Source of the DNA: Rotaria sp. Silwood1
Taxonomy: Eukaryota; Rotifera; Eurotatoria; Philodinida; Philodinidae
Length of the DNA: 64,000 nt
Reading direction: 5' to 3'
Assembly (NCBI GenBank): GCA_905250075.1
Contig: CAJNOP010000132.1
Span: forward strand, 338,524 to 402,523
Positions 22,916-36,500 of this stretch are shown piece after piece (within the stretch, counting starts at the first letter, position 1; each line of letters opens with the position of its first letter). The translations under genes were made by a program, and so were the position numbers. The notes under the pieces were generated by a model, which had not been told where the DNA came from, ran no database searches, and was given only the letters and a program-made list of their open reading frames with translations.

Positions 22916-24762
22916 TTAGAATAGTTTTAGATAGGGTGGTGATGGTAAATTACGATCTGTATAACTATAAAGAGCTGCTTGTTTAAATAGACATGGTGTT
23001 TCACGCCATAAATAACGAAGACCATATAGATGTTTTCCAACACATGAACTTGATATTGTTAATGTAATAGTCAAAGCATATTTACTAGATGCAGTTGCTG
23101 GTACCCATAGACTATCATCTTTACATCTAGAACCTTTACAGCAAACTTCAAATCCATTTGGATTTCGTAAATCAATATTTTGAACAGCAGTATAAGTGAT
23201 ATTAACAGTTTTACTACCACTTGAATAACTCACACTTGATACAATAGGACCTTGATATTCAACTTGCTGATTATAAGCTACAGCTAAACCAGAACGTGAT
23301 AATCGATAGCCAACATCATGTTTAGTTCGAGGATGAATACTAAAAGTATATACATAGATATATTCACCTCAAATCCTTTTTTATTCTTTAGTTATGGTTA
23401 CTTATTAGGATCATCACGTAAATCTAAAGCAACAGCCATAAATACTTTAGGAACAACATTATTTGGTACATAACCAACATCAAATGTTTGATGCCATCGA
23501 ATAACTGGAAAACCACCAACTATTGTACTTTTATTTGTCGATGTGGATAACTAAATAGATAATATATATTTATGTATGAAATACTTATTTTTCCCCTTTA
23601 GCAAAAACAAACTTGAACAAAACCAAACGGAAAGTGAATATCTGTTAAATAATTTGTACGTTGACTCCATGTTTGTCTCCAATATTGAATCATTTTTGAA
23701 AATGTACAAGCATATTTATCTGTATGATAACCAGCATTAGATTCGCCTAAATTTACTATACAAGTGAATAATAAATATATTATTTGATTTTCTATTACCT
23801 TGATACCAAATAGCACCATAAACAACCATACGTGTAAATGGATAAATCATGGCATTGAATAGATTAGAGTTATTAAGTGATGCCATTTCAGAAAATTGAC
23901 CATAGGGTTGTAATTGTATTTTTTCATTTCTATTTTGTAAATGTAAAATCATGACATGAATAAAAATATCTTTTTTTTATTCTAAACTTACGATGAAATT
24001 CCACAATCATGTAAAGCTTCTGGTGGCATCCATAATTCAATAGCTGTACCACCCCAACTCGTAGCTATAAGTCCAATAGGTCGACCATCTAATGCTTCAT
24101 GAATCATACGACCATAAAGCCAACATACAGCTGACATATAAGTAAATGATGGTCCACCAATACTTTGTGGTGATGCAACAGACCAATTTTCAACAATACC
24201 AAGTAATTCTTCTATAGGTGTATCAGATGGTTTTAGTGCAGCAGTAAATACTCGAATTTTAGGATAGTTGCCAGCATTATTTATTTCTTCTGTTGCATTA
24301 AAAATATCTACAACTGCCATTTGCATATTTGATTGTCCAGAACATATCCATACATCACCAAATAAAACATTATGAATTGTAATAGTATAAAGTGTACCAT
24401 TAGCTAATGATTGTGTAACTTGAATATCATATGGTCCTTCATCAGAAACTGGATCAAGTGTTATAGACCAAATACTTTCACCTAAATCATTTGCTGATTC
24501 TGCTCGACTTATAGTTGCATAGATTTTATTATGAATTCGAAGTGTAGTTAATTTGTTTGATTCTCCAAAACCCCAAATAACAGCTCTTTGTGGAGCTCTT
24601 TGTAATACCATATGATCTTGAATATAATTGGCAAAGCGAGGAAGTCCATTATCTATTATTTTATGATATTTCTTATATATTAAAATATATATTTTTTGAA
24701 TACTTACTGCATGAAGCAAAACTTAAGAAAAGTAACGATACAAATCGAAACATGTCCATCAT
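22916..24762 (-). CDS. SIAE: Sialate O-acetylesterase, 6 exons, 517 aa
   Basis: SIAE removes 9-O-acetyl groups from sialic acids in the lysosome or secretory path; it is an SGNH-type serine esterase. Exons: 24708-24762, 23992-24652, 23799-23929, 23613-23746, 23402-23550, 22916-23339; the sum is 1554 nt, in frame, and all introns are short. Evidence: signal peptide MMDMFRFVSLLFLSFASC; RFANYIQDHMVLQRAP; VIWGFGE; the catalytic block LFGDVWICSGQSNMQM with nucleophile Ser126; MSAVCWLYGRMIHEAL; GLIATSWGGTAIELW; VYGAIWYQGESNAGY; FPVIRWHQT; and SIHPRTKHDVGYRL with the candidate catalytic His. Length matches animal SIAE. The fourth exon uses a weak donor (GTTTGT). Start at 24762; two further in-frame ATGs follow closely. 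Confidence 0.93.
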
Positions 24763-27700
24763 TAAAATGTTGTGTTTCTTTTAAGATCAATAGATATGAT
24801 AGCAGTATTGTTAGACAAATATCTTTTTATCAATTGTGATAAAGTCAAACAAAGTATATGTCAGCAACAGAGAAAAATCTTATCTATTTATAAACACTCG
24901 GGTTATTTGCTATCTCAACATGTTATAAATGATTCTTCACCACAGAATTTTATAATTTTAAATAACCAAACAAAATCTACTTTATATATTCAACTCTTAT
25001 TTTTCGATAGAAATATTTCATGGTTGATACAATAAATATAGTAACTCTCATACAATGAAGAGAGAACACACTTTTATACTGAACTAATATTTTTAAAGTG
25101 AATGAAATATTTTTAACACAGCTTTTTTTTCAGACACACGCGAAAAGTGTGTTCTTTGGTCAATCACAAAACGTGTTAATTGTATTTATATGTTAGATAT
25201 GATTTTGTATACATACAATTTAAGTGTAAACAGCTATAAATGACTTAATCGATCGTATTAGAATATCATTAATAGGATAGCTTCATTGTTTTTCTTTATA
25301 AACAATTGCAAATTATTAAAATTTTAATAGTATATTACTATAATTTCTTATCTCCTTCTTGTCATGTCGAAGCATGACGTTCTATGTAGTGTCTTTCCTT
25401 TTTTCACACACTTTATGTTGAAGACGACGATATCAGACAAGATCATTTTTTCTCACTCACAACAGGAATGTTGCAAACTAAAAGTAAAACAACACCAACA
25501 ACAAACTTTCTTTCATCCATGATAAATGTCTTCATGAATAAATTCCAAATTAATAAAACCATTGTGCATTAAGTAATATAGCCAATTGCTGTAATTCAGA
25601 TCAACTTTCAAAAAGAATTAGTATATTTCAGCCATTTTTCAACCATTTTATATGAGAGAAAAAAGAGTTTTCACCAGTAAATAGTCGAAAGTGTTTTCTA
25701 TCAATTCTTATTAAAATTCAAAAAAAAAGTTATTTATTTTCATGGAGTGGATAGCATAAAATGTGATAGTGGATGGATTAAGGTGTGGTTGTGACTGTAT
25801 GAGTATGAGTGTGATTATTTGCATAGTGAAGACAAGCACCACATTGCACATATACTGAGGTCGTTGCTTACATCTTCATCAATACCAGCATGCACAGGCA
25901 CATTCTTTGAAACTTTGCTATTCTGAATTTTTAGTCATGTTCAGATCATTCAGAAAGGATAACATTTACAATTCGTTTTCAGTTAGTAAACATGAAAACA
26001 CGTCAACTTGATAGTTGTAAGTGGTGTCTGTAGTTACAGTATTTAATCAAACGCAGAACTACACTCGATGTTTTAGCATTAGCATGAACATTCAGTATAT
26101 AATTTGTTTACCATACATCACAGCTATTCAAATCAATCTTTAAAGTATCCATAAATGAACCATTTTACATCATAAACTATATTTTTTGTTATTTGTTAGT
26201 TTTTGTTTTCTTTTGATATTATTTGAAAAATAAATACGTTGCTCGCTTTTTATTATCAATTAACGGAGTGTGAGGGAGATGCGCAATAAGTATTAGTACA
26301 AAGAAACTTCTCTGCACTGAACTTAGTTCTAAACGAGGAAACTTGCTTTCTGTTGCGTTTCGAATCTGTATCGACTGGATGTAATCAACTGAAATGATGG
26401 GAGGTATTCTCATCATAGCTATTCGATTGCATATTAATTGGTTCGAGTTTCAGAAAAATAAATACTACATTTAAATTAACTGATGAATAAGTAAGATCCT
26501 AATCGAATACATTTACAGAAGATTGAATGTTTTATAATATCTGAACTTCGATATAAATCAATTTATATGCAAGTAGATAATGATCACTAACTGTATGCAT
26601 CTATAAGAGATCTGAATATCTATGTTGACATTCTAAATAACGTACTGTTGAATAAAATCTTCGTCAATTTTTTGTATGAAGAAAAAGACAAGCGGTATAT
26701 TTGACTGATTCTAATAATAAGTTGTTGCCATAAAAAATATCAATTATCTATCATGTATTTGTTCTATAAGAATTATTGATTTTTCCTTAACTGTTTAAGA
26801 AATTTTACTAATCATTTTCTCACAATCATCGCTAGGTGACTTTTCTTTATTCTGTATTCAATCTATCTTGGACTTATACAAACCTTGAAAATTGTCTTTG
26901 CCAAATTTTTTTCCTTCGATGTTTTCCATAAATATGTAGTTTCGATAGATAAACATTCATCCACCACATCTTGAATTATGAGGTGAATTATATATAAAAA
27001 GAAGCACTTTAAAATGAAGAAAACATATGAGCATTGAAAAATGAAAAATTTTTGTTCTATACTGTATTTTGTATTTCGTTAGGCTCAGTTTCCTACAAAA
27101 AAAATCCCGTTGGTCGGTTGCAATAAAGTTTGTATCACTATTTTTACAAAAGAAATTTCATTCGATATGATGCCTTTAGAAATGGTAACACGAATACTCA
27201 AATCTCATATGCATGTATCCAGTTAAAGATTATTCTGTCTGTGTAAATAATTAATTTTCATCGAGATTCAGAATTTATAAAATATCCTAGAAGAACGCCG
27301 AAAAAGTCAATTACAAAATAAAAATTAATTTTAATTGCATTACACTTACTATGTCAAGGTCTTTATCACCATCGACTACTCATATTCAATGATGATGTTG
27401 CTGATTAGTCAAATATACGTTTTATATCTCATTTCAAGTGTTTTTGATTAACAGCTTATTCATCAATAATTTTTTCCACAATATTTTGTTCTTTTGATTC
27501 AATAATACCGGATCAATAGTTTCTTCTAATCTTGTAAAAGCATCCTGTCAAAAGTTGTGATTTTCGTCAAAAAAAAAAGATTTTGAGACTTTTATATGGT
27601 TAGCTAGTTTTCGTTGTCTACTTTTGAGATCACTAAAATTTATCGGAATTCTGATGCTTTTTGACAATTTCACACAGAAGTTACTGATGATGCTGAAATA

Positions 27701-29612
27701 GAGCAAAATGTTTTTTATGGTTGCTTTTTGAACTCTTCCTAAGGTTTCTCATAGTGAAGGATCTAGTAAAAATGTGTGAAATAATTAGGAAGCGCTTCAA
27801 ACTTCCGAACAATTGGACTCATCTCTTGCACTGCTTCTCAACTAGTGTTTATATTAATTATAGAGTTATTTGATAGTGCTTATGTGAAAAAGGCACCATC
27901 TTACACGAGTATTCGTTCTTCTTCCCTTCTTCTGATTTTGTGTCTATGCGAGCAGCTGGTATTGTTGAAGTGGATGTGAATGGATAGAGCTGGTCGCAGA
28001 TGGGTGATATGAACAGCCACACTTAGACGTCGTATGTTTTTCTATTCTATATTCAAATTTTTAGACGCTATACAAGTATGTGTATGTCTTCATTTGATCT
28101 ATTAAAATTGATAACATATAGTAGACAAGGATTATCAAGAGGAAATGACGCTCCACAACTCTTTAGAGCTGGGTTTCTTATTTTTGACTTAGTTTTTGGG
28201 ACAAATATATCTTGTTCCACGAAAGGAGCTCTATTTTTCCGAGCTTTTCTACAAAAACTGGTGCCAAAAGTCGAACTTGGCTAAGTTGTAGCGGCAAATG
28301 TTAGCTACATTCTGACACTAATCTGAGTTATGTATCATTAGATTTGGGTGAGAAATCTAGGACACACAAAGGGCTACTTTTTGACCCTTAATATAAGGAT
28401 AACTCTTGAATGGCTCAATATTTTGCGCTGAAATTTTCATTGTAAGCTTTTTAGATCCGAGCTCACGTGTCCTGAAGTTTTCAACTAGATAGGTCGTTCT
28501 GAGATGGACATAGATTTTTGATTGGAAAGAAAAACTTAAATTAAATTATATATTTCATTTTTTGAAAAACATTGAAGTTTAGCAAGCTCAATTGGAAATA
28601 AACTTTCTAATCAATATAATTTATATTTCTCAATATTTCATAAATAATGATCAAATTGAATTGCTTTTTTAAGAGTGCTTCGAGTTACACGAAAATTTTT
28701 TTTTCAATCAGTTGTAATTTTGAGCATATTTGTATACATCATTGATAGAATATATATCTTTTTGGCACCAACGTTAGCTGCTTTGTACCATCACTACCGA
28801 CTGCTGTACCTTCAGTGTCGACTGCAGCCTCTAGTTTTTTTTTTGTCTCATCTTTAATCAATTTAATAAAAACTTCCCATTATTATTAAGTGCTAAAGTC
28901 GATCAGCGAACAGTTAGATGAAAGACTCTTTCTCAAATGTAATTTCTAATCTTATATCAATTGTACTACTAAGATTAGCTTTTTAAAATAATAATTCTCT
29001 TAAATAACATTTCTTTCCAGGTGTTGTTAAGTCGAGCTAAGCCGTGCTATGAATACATATGGATGTCATTTACAAATTGCAGGCAACTCTGCACACATGG
29101 AATATTGGTTCCGTACTTATAACTTACATCTCCTACAATTTTTAACCAAGTATTTCAATTGTTTTACGGAAATATGTTGATTTTTGTAACTTCTTCTGAA
29201 ATAAATAATTTATTTGTTTATAAGAATATCTCTTTTGTTCAAAATATAAATAGAAACTTACACACTTGAAGAAATATTACGAGAAAAATATGTTAAAAAA
29301 TTAAAAAATTCTTTTTGTTTAATCACATTTCGCAAATCAATTTTGAAAAACTCGATCATTTTACATTAAACTAGTACTCTTTTGAACTTTACTACCAATG
29401 GAGAATCCAAAGTTTCACAATAGAAAAAAAGAACCTTGATTAAAAGAATAGAAAAAAAAATATACTCGAAGATATTAATTTCTCTATATCTCAGCATTTA
29501 CAGTCCAACAGAAAGAAAGAAAAGACAGAAGAAATAACACCCATGTAGTTTTTAATCTTTTTAACATACTCACTTTCTCAACCAATAATAATATTCCTAA
29601 AAGCCTGACAAA
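24763..29612. other. Long intergenic region, no supportable gene
   Basis: About 4.8 kb of AT-rich DNA. The stretch at 27.4-28.5 kb is slightly more complex. The reverse strand near 27470-27545 encodes DAFTRLEETIDPV after an AG and could be an exon relic, but no family is recognised and the frame breaks. Frames at 26219-26416, 28078-28284 and 28675-28857 have no identifiable content. Confidence 0.4.
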
Positions 29613-30567
29613 ATGAGCATAGTTTATCATGATATAAAAAAATTAAAAGGTAAAAATACCATCACAAAAATTTTCTTATTCGTTAAAAGTTTATAATCTT
29701 GTGGATTACATTTTAGCTATTGGTTTTCATCATTTGATTCTATTTTTCATTACTCTATTGTTTCTTTTTTTTACTTTTGGACTACCTCAATTTCAACCTC
29801 AGTTTATCACATCGATATATAAATATTTTAACAGCAGATTAAATTCTACTATTCAAACAAATAAAACATCTCAATTAGCTAAAATTGTTGTTGTATCACA
29901 TTTTAATGAAGATTTAGATTGGCTTAATTTATTGCTTGGTGATCAAATTTCATATATTATTTATACACGATCGAATAATCCATTACCACATCCACATAAG
30001 ATTATAATAAATAAAGGCAGAGAAGCTGTAGCCTATCTTCAATATATTGTTGATCATTATTCAAATTTACCTTCATCAATAGCTTTTGTTCATGGACATC
30101 GAACATCTTGGCATCAAAAAGATCCATCAGATATTGTGATTGCATTACGAGCATTACAATGGAATAAATATAATTATATGCCACTAACTAGTGCAAAGAC
30201 TCATTGTACATTTAAACAGAATTCAATCGATCCTCAAATAAAAATTAATTATGAATTATGGCAAGCTGTTTTACAAAAAGAACTTGGTCCTCCACCAGAA
30301 AATGGAGTACAAACACATTGCTGTGCAACATTTGTTGTTAAAAGACAAGCTATTCTTGCTCATCCAAAAATATTTTATTCAAATATTATTGATTATATTC
30401 TGGCTAGTCCAGAATCAGATCAATTGACAGGTAGAACACTTGAATATACTTGGCATATGATCTTTGGTGAACAAGCACATATTAACTATAGTCCATGTGA
30501 TATATTTGTATGTGATTCAAGAGGACTTATTTCTGTTCCATCGACTGAACAAAAAAAACCTCAATAA
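29613..30567 (+). CDS. DUF3431-type protein with N-terminal membrane anchor, 304 aa, 2 exons
   Basis: Exon 1 (29613-29649, MSIVYHDIKKLK) is joined across a 40-bp GT-AG intron (29650-29689) to exon 2 (29690-30567); the sum is 915 nt, in frame. The long frame of exon 2 alone has no ATG, which is why I add exon 1. Residues ~20-42 form one strongly hydrophobic helix, then a linker, then the DUF3431 domain: IVVVSHFNEDLDWL (about 78-91), INKGREAVAYLQYIVDHYSN, and SSIAFVHGHRTSWHQ with the conserved FxHGH-type motif. Two adjacent Cys (HCCATFVV) follow. The domain resembles glycosyltransferase-like fungal and bacterial proteins of unknown reaction; the single-pass N-terminus suggests a Golgi-type type II protein (inference). 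It stands alone. Confidence 0.8.
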
Positions 30568-33500
30568 TTAATTTTTGTTAGCACAGGTACTAACAAATAT
30601 TTATTATAAGTGACATGATCGAAGAACTACAAAGTGTAGACATATTGAGATGATAGAAAATTTAAAATATATCGATGACAAAATTTTGTGATTTGAAATA
30701 GAATTTTGTCAACAATCATATTTTCTCGGATGTAATTGTTTGAGGAATGTGACATTCGTAGGTAGAATAAAATCAAATTGATCTTTAAATTTATTCAAGA
30801 GTCAAATTGCTTTGACATAAAAATAGTCTCGTTTTTTTTTTTACTAAGCTCTGTATTTTATCGTTAGCATCAAAATGAAATACAAGCTCATTAAAAAAAT
30901 ATAAGCCTTATGTCATCAAAGAAAAAAAAACTAGACTGAATCAACAATGGTATAAAAAATAGGAAACTTGTGTAAAAAAAAAATCTTCGTGCTTTGGTTT
31001 TGCTTAACTTACAGAACGATTTTGGAAACGATTATAAAAATGAATACATCAATTTTTGAATTTAAGTATCTATGTTTTGTGTTTTCTTTTTTAGCCGAAG
31101 TTTTGCATTCCCTTTATCCCCGTTCGTCACAGACCTTAGTTACCGAAGAGAACAGACATTAGACTTTTTTTTTAGAGATCCTCAGCGACGGAAAAAAGCA
31201 CTGAACGATATTAATGAGAAGGGTGAGACTGCTCTAAAACTTTCTAAAGTTTTCGTTGAAATTTCAATGCCTGGATGTGACGTTTGTCAATATTTTAAGT
31301 AGTCCGATTTATCACAGGTGTTCAAATAAAACTTTATAATCAAGATGTCAAGGATGATGGATAGTGGTGCATTGATTTTTCATAACCATCATTTGATCAA
31401 CATTACAATCATAAATTGATCAAGTAATAACTTTGGAAAATCAGTCTTTGTGAGCTTATCAAGAAATATAATAGTGTCTTGAGACATGGTATAGATAGAA
31501 TGGAGAGGTACTATAGGCTAATCTGTCAATACAATTAATGATGACAATAATAGTAATGTTTAATTAAGAGAAACTGAGTACAAAAATGAAAACCAATGAA
31601 CAAATAGCAACAATGCAAGTAAATCTAGAGCACCAATAAAACAAAACTCTATTCGAAATGCAGAAATGAATAACACAGATTGCTTCTCTGATGATTGTTT
31701 ATCTTGGAAAACAACTATAGTCTACAAGAGATTTTTCATTTTACATATTTTTTTATTAATATAATGTATCTGATGTACACATGTGAGGTTCATACTTCAA
31801 TCTCAAAAGGACTGAGTCGACAATCTTTTTTTTTGGTGATACATGATTGTTAGTAAGAATTAAGTTTTACAAAGAAAAAAATTTATCTTTCATAATACAT
31901 ATTAGATATTTGCTGTATGGTTAAGCATTATCCTTGAATTACTATTTTCTTTGTCATCATTGAAATATAATTACTTACATATTGAAGACAATGTGATTTG
32001 AATATCCTTTAAAACAAAAATCTGCAAAATAATCAAACTTAAAAATTTCACTGACCATTCATACATCCGAATTAAATAGTATATATAACCACCTATGTAT
32101 AGAATGATGATAATAATTTATGGATTGTTACACGTTTATTCTATCTGTGAAAGATCGTCAGTTTTATTTTTTTCTCCTCAAACATTAATTATAAAAGAAA
32201 TTTCCGCAGATGAGAAATACATCTTCCTATATTATTAATATTTACTACCACCTTGACTTGTGTTGATTTTCACAACGTTGCATATAACTAAAGAATGACT
32301 ACCATATCTAAAAACCAACAGATATTCAACTCGACACCCATCTATCTCGAGAATTAAGAGTTTTTAATGTGAATTTCCAAGAACTATCATGAAGATAAGG
32401 CCTACTACACTAACATCGTTTACTAAAATTCTCAACTCTGGAGATACATGAATATCGCATTCGTTACAACAAGCTCACTTAAAATTGTTAAATTAATAAC
32501 ATTTAATAATCCAAAATGCATCAAATGAATATTATGAGACACTTCTCTCACAACTGTGGTTCACCGTAAATAGATCGAAAGAAAAAAATATCGAAAAATA
32601 CTTTAGAAAATTCTGATTAGGAAGACCTATTCTTTATCATATGGAATAATATTAACATTCTCACAAAGACCATACAAAATTTAACAGAAAGAACTTTTCA
32701 CAAAATTTACGTACATTAGTCTTTTCTTATCTACAGAATAACTGTGATTATTAATCATTTAAATCAATTCAGCATTCTTTTACTAAATATCTATTAAGTA
32801 TACATTTTCAATATTTCGTAGTTGGTTTAATTTGAAAATAAAATCATCTGAAAAGAGTAAAGATTTTTCTTGTTGTGAATTAATAAATAAAATAACTGAC
32901 GATGATAACTGACCTGCATCTGGTAAAGATGAAACACTTTCAAACATAATGATAGACTTTTAGTTGTATAATAATTATTCTTTTTTGACTATTTTAGTTA
33001 ATTTCTATTAAGTATTATTCATCAATCTCTCGGTTACAGATGCAAACCGGTAGAATAATAAAAAAATCAACATTTTTTTTTTCTTTTATCCTTTCTACGT
33101 CACACATGACAACTATGATCTCAGATGTTAAAAAGAAACCCAGTTAATAAACACTTTATCTAGTTATTTAAAAAAAAAAAAAGTTCTGTCAATAGTGTGA
33201 AAGGAAATATTTACTTTCTAAAAAGTATTTGCTAATTTTATTGTACTCATGGTGTTCTTGATTTTAGTGTTCGAAGATAAAAACAACAAAGAAAAAAGAA
33301 AACTTATATTAATGTCATATTCTTTTTTAATGTTTACGTTTGAATGAGTTTTGTTATTATGAGCTATTGAAATAATAAGAATAAAAGGCATTTGGAATAT
33401 TTTCATTAAAAAAAAAACTATCTAATAAAAGTATCTATGTTGGAAAACCGTTCTCCATTTTTTTGTTGAAATTTCAAGTTTCTTGCGTCAAAAAAAAACA

Positions 33501-36500
33501 ATGAAAACCATGTTTTTATGTATAATTAAGATCTTAACAATGCCGCAATACAACAACTTGAGATCTTTCATCATGAAATAGGTTGATATAATAGAATATG
33601 CATTAGAAAATTGTAAAACTATTTATTACTAACATGATTAGATAGAAAAATTTGTCAAAGAATAATTGGAGATTTCATTAAACTAGTATTCAAATGCTAA
33701 CTTAATTCGTATTGTTATATTTTAAGACAAAACGACATCATACTCAAGTAATATTAGATCACAAAATAGAAATCATTATATATCAAAACATGCATCACTT
33801 CGGTTATAATATGTAATTTTGTAATTAAAAACAACTGAACATACAAATTATCGTTTTTAAATCTAACATTTTTTTCTAGGAGGAAAAAGATTTTTATCTT
33901 GAATAGCTTTTAAAGTGAATTGAATTCTTTATTATCGTTTATTTTGAAATAATCGAACGTAATGTATAAAAATTTCAACAATCTTTCATTAGATCTTATA
34001 CATACAAAACTATCATAGAATAATATGTCTGATAAAGACAATATTGAAATTAATAAAATGTTCATGATTAAAATTTTACAAAACTTCTTTATTTCTAGGA
34101 AATAGTTCAATTACAAGTTAGATTCTAATCCATGATGATTTTACAATATTAAAAAACATTAAATATATCATTATTTTTCAAAATTCATTTACTTGATCAA
34201 ATATGACCATACTCGCAAAATAATTTCTTTTTTCTTATTTTCTAATTTAAACTACAATAACTTAAACTCGTATAAGAAAAAATTCTACTCTTTGTCTTTT
34301 AATCGTAAATAAAAATATTTCAAAATTTTCTTCTTTTTTTTTGTCTGAAAAGAAAATGAAAAATAAATTTCATGGATTGTAATTTATTATTTAAATTCGA
34401 ATATTTTCAACTCTAATCAATTGAAGTTTAACAATTTGAAAGAGAATATCAATTTGTTGATACGTTATCTAGGAAATAGGATTAAAATTTTGTTGTCAAT
34501 AGTTCACATATGTCAAGTCTAGATATTCTTTTCTGATGAGTTCAATTTCGATATGGATCTTAATAATATTTATATTTTATGGTTTGATTCTTTAGCATAA
34601 TATATCTGATGAACTATTGAGTCCATATTCTTTGATTTGTTTTGATTTAATAGATGAAAAAAAAAATTAGTTACGATTGTTCATGAAAATTTTTATCTTT
34701 TATTAAAACATTAAGCAAGAAAGTCAACAAACTTGCAAAAATACCAAAGTTTTTACATTAGGTTTGTTAACTATTTCTCATAATGCATTTTTAGAGAAAA
34801 AACAAGACTTTTATATAATAAAGCCCGAAGTAGCTCATATTTTTTAATAAAAGAAAAATATGACAGAGAATAGAGCATTTTATCTAATACGATCCATTTC
34901 ATTGTACCATATATTTATCTTAGTTTTTTTTCCTTACAATTTGCTTACTTCGAAATAATATTTATTCGTTCGTATACATATTTTATCCACTTTACTAATA
35001 TATAAACTAAGATTCTATTATCAACACACAAATATTTATTAATTACACTAAATAAATGGCTAAAAATACTTCAGTTTAATTCATATGTTGAAGTATGTAT
35101 GTTTATTTAAGGTTTTTTTTGTCTGTTCCGTAATCAAAGCTCGATAATATTCTGCTTTTAGAGGAACTAGCTTTTATTTCTTTTTCTCATAAGCAGAAGG
35201 CAGAAAAAAAAATGCACTCAATATATAGTGCTATCCATTATAACCCACGCATTATTGTTCGTGTTAAACAAAACATTTCAATAAATAATAATCATCAGTA
35301 TATTTGATCATAACATTGAGTATTATTCAAAAATCAAGCTGCATTTCAACTGAACACATGCATCATTCTAGTCGTTGGCTTTTTTTTTTTAATATAAAAT
35401 TTCATCTGATGAAGATGATAAATCTTTATGATATTTTGAATAGATTTGCAAACCAATAAATATTTAGTATTCACAATTCTATTTATTGTTTTTAGTCTTT
35501 GTTTGTCTTTCAACAAGATGATCTGCAAAAAGGTTGCATATTATTAAGCTTCAACTCTCTATAGATTATTGGAAATATTTTGTTCTATAGACAAAAACAT
35601 ATTTTCAATCATGTATATATATATATGTCCTTATTTGTTGGTATAAGAATATTGTTAGTAAAATGTAAGGTACCCATTTTGTGAGACTTTTCTGATTTTC
35701 AAAGACATTCCAATTACCTTAAGGTATAAAGTCGCTTCTCTTCTTTTATTGTAAAGATCTAACTCGGAGCTAGTGACGCTTGTAGCCCTTTTTTTTGTTA
35801 TCTTCTTCTTTTTCTTGCACTTTAATCAAATTGTCAAGGTAAAATCATCAAAAAAAAGAAAAATGCAAAATGCTATGAAAATAGTGATAAAGTGCAAAAA
35901 AATTATAATAATAAGTAGGGACAACGTGTTTTTCCCGTTTATCTAGGTACTGTTAGAAAAAAAGAAATCTTAAATGTCTCTAGTTCAAAATCTCCTTTTG
36001 AAAAGAAGATTAAAAAAATTGAGTCTATCCTTTAAGATAGTCGAATGCTATGCGAGATACAAATGCTATTTATATTTATGCATACTAAAATTGGAAAAGT
36101 TTCGAGAATTAAAAACACAATAGGCGAAAAAAGTTTTTTTTTTTGCGCATGACTGTAAATCTTATAATGAAAATGCAAATAGTTTCAACTCGGTTATTTT
36201 AATGGAACTTAGCTTTTTTGAATTACGTCGGAAGCTTACATCCATTCGATCATTAATTAAATGATTCGAATAATTCTTTATGGCATTGGAAAAAGAAAAA
36301 AAGCAAATCATTTTGACAACGAACATCCAATCAATACTGATGTCGATGTTCCCAGAATCTTATTATCAACTCAAGCGAAAATGTAAAAGAATGTTTTTCT
36401 ATAGAAATAAACATCATATTTGGTAAAAATAATTGACAAAAAAACAAGGATATTTTATCAATTTTATATATATATATATACACGAAATACTTAATCACGT

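Noticed and set aside
24772-25035. 87-codon frame divergent from SIAE
   Set aside because: Composition is that of AT-rich noise, it overlaps the SIAE promoter region and shows no domain.
26425-26450. GGTTCGAGTTTC, like a tRNA B box
   Set aside because: No A box or foldable cloverleaf upstream.
27470-27545. Minus-strand peptide DAFTRLEETIDPV after an AG, possibly a last exon
   Set aside because: Frame breaks within the segment and no upstream exon or family could be recognised.
28078-28284. 68-codon plus-strand frame
   Set aside because: No family match that I can recall; the surrounding DNA has no splice or exon structure.
29701-29703. GTG as start of the DUF3431 protein
   Set aside because: Nuclear genes start at ATG; a 40-bp intron and an ATG exon at 29613 give a complete frame.
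31072-31302. Frame with ankyrin-like NEKGETALKLSK
   Set aside because: Only one partial repeat-like turn, no flanking repeats; similarity is too short to claim.
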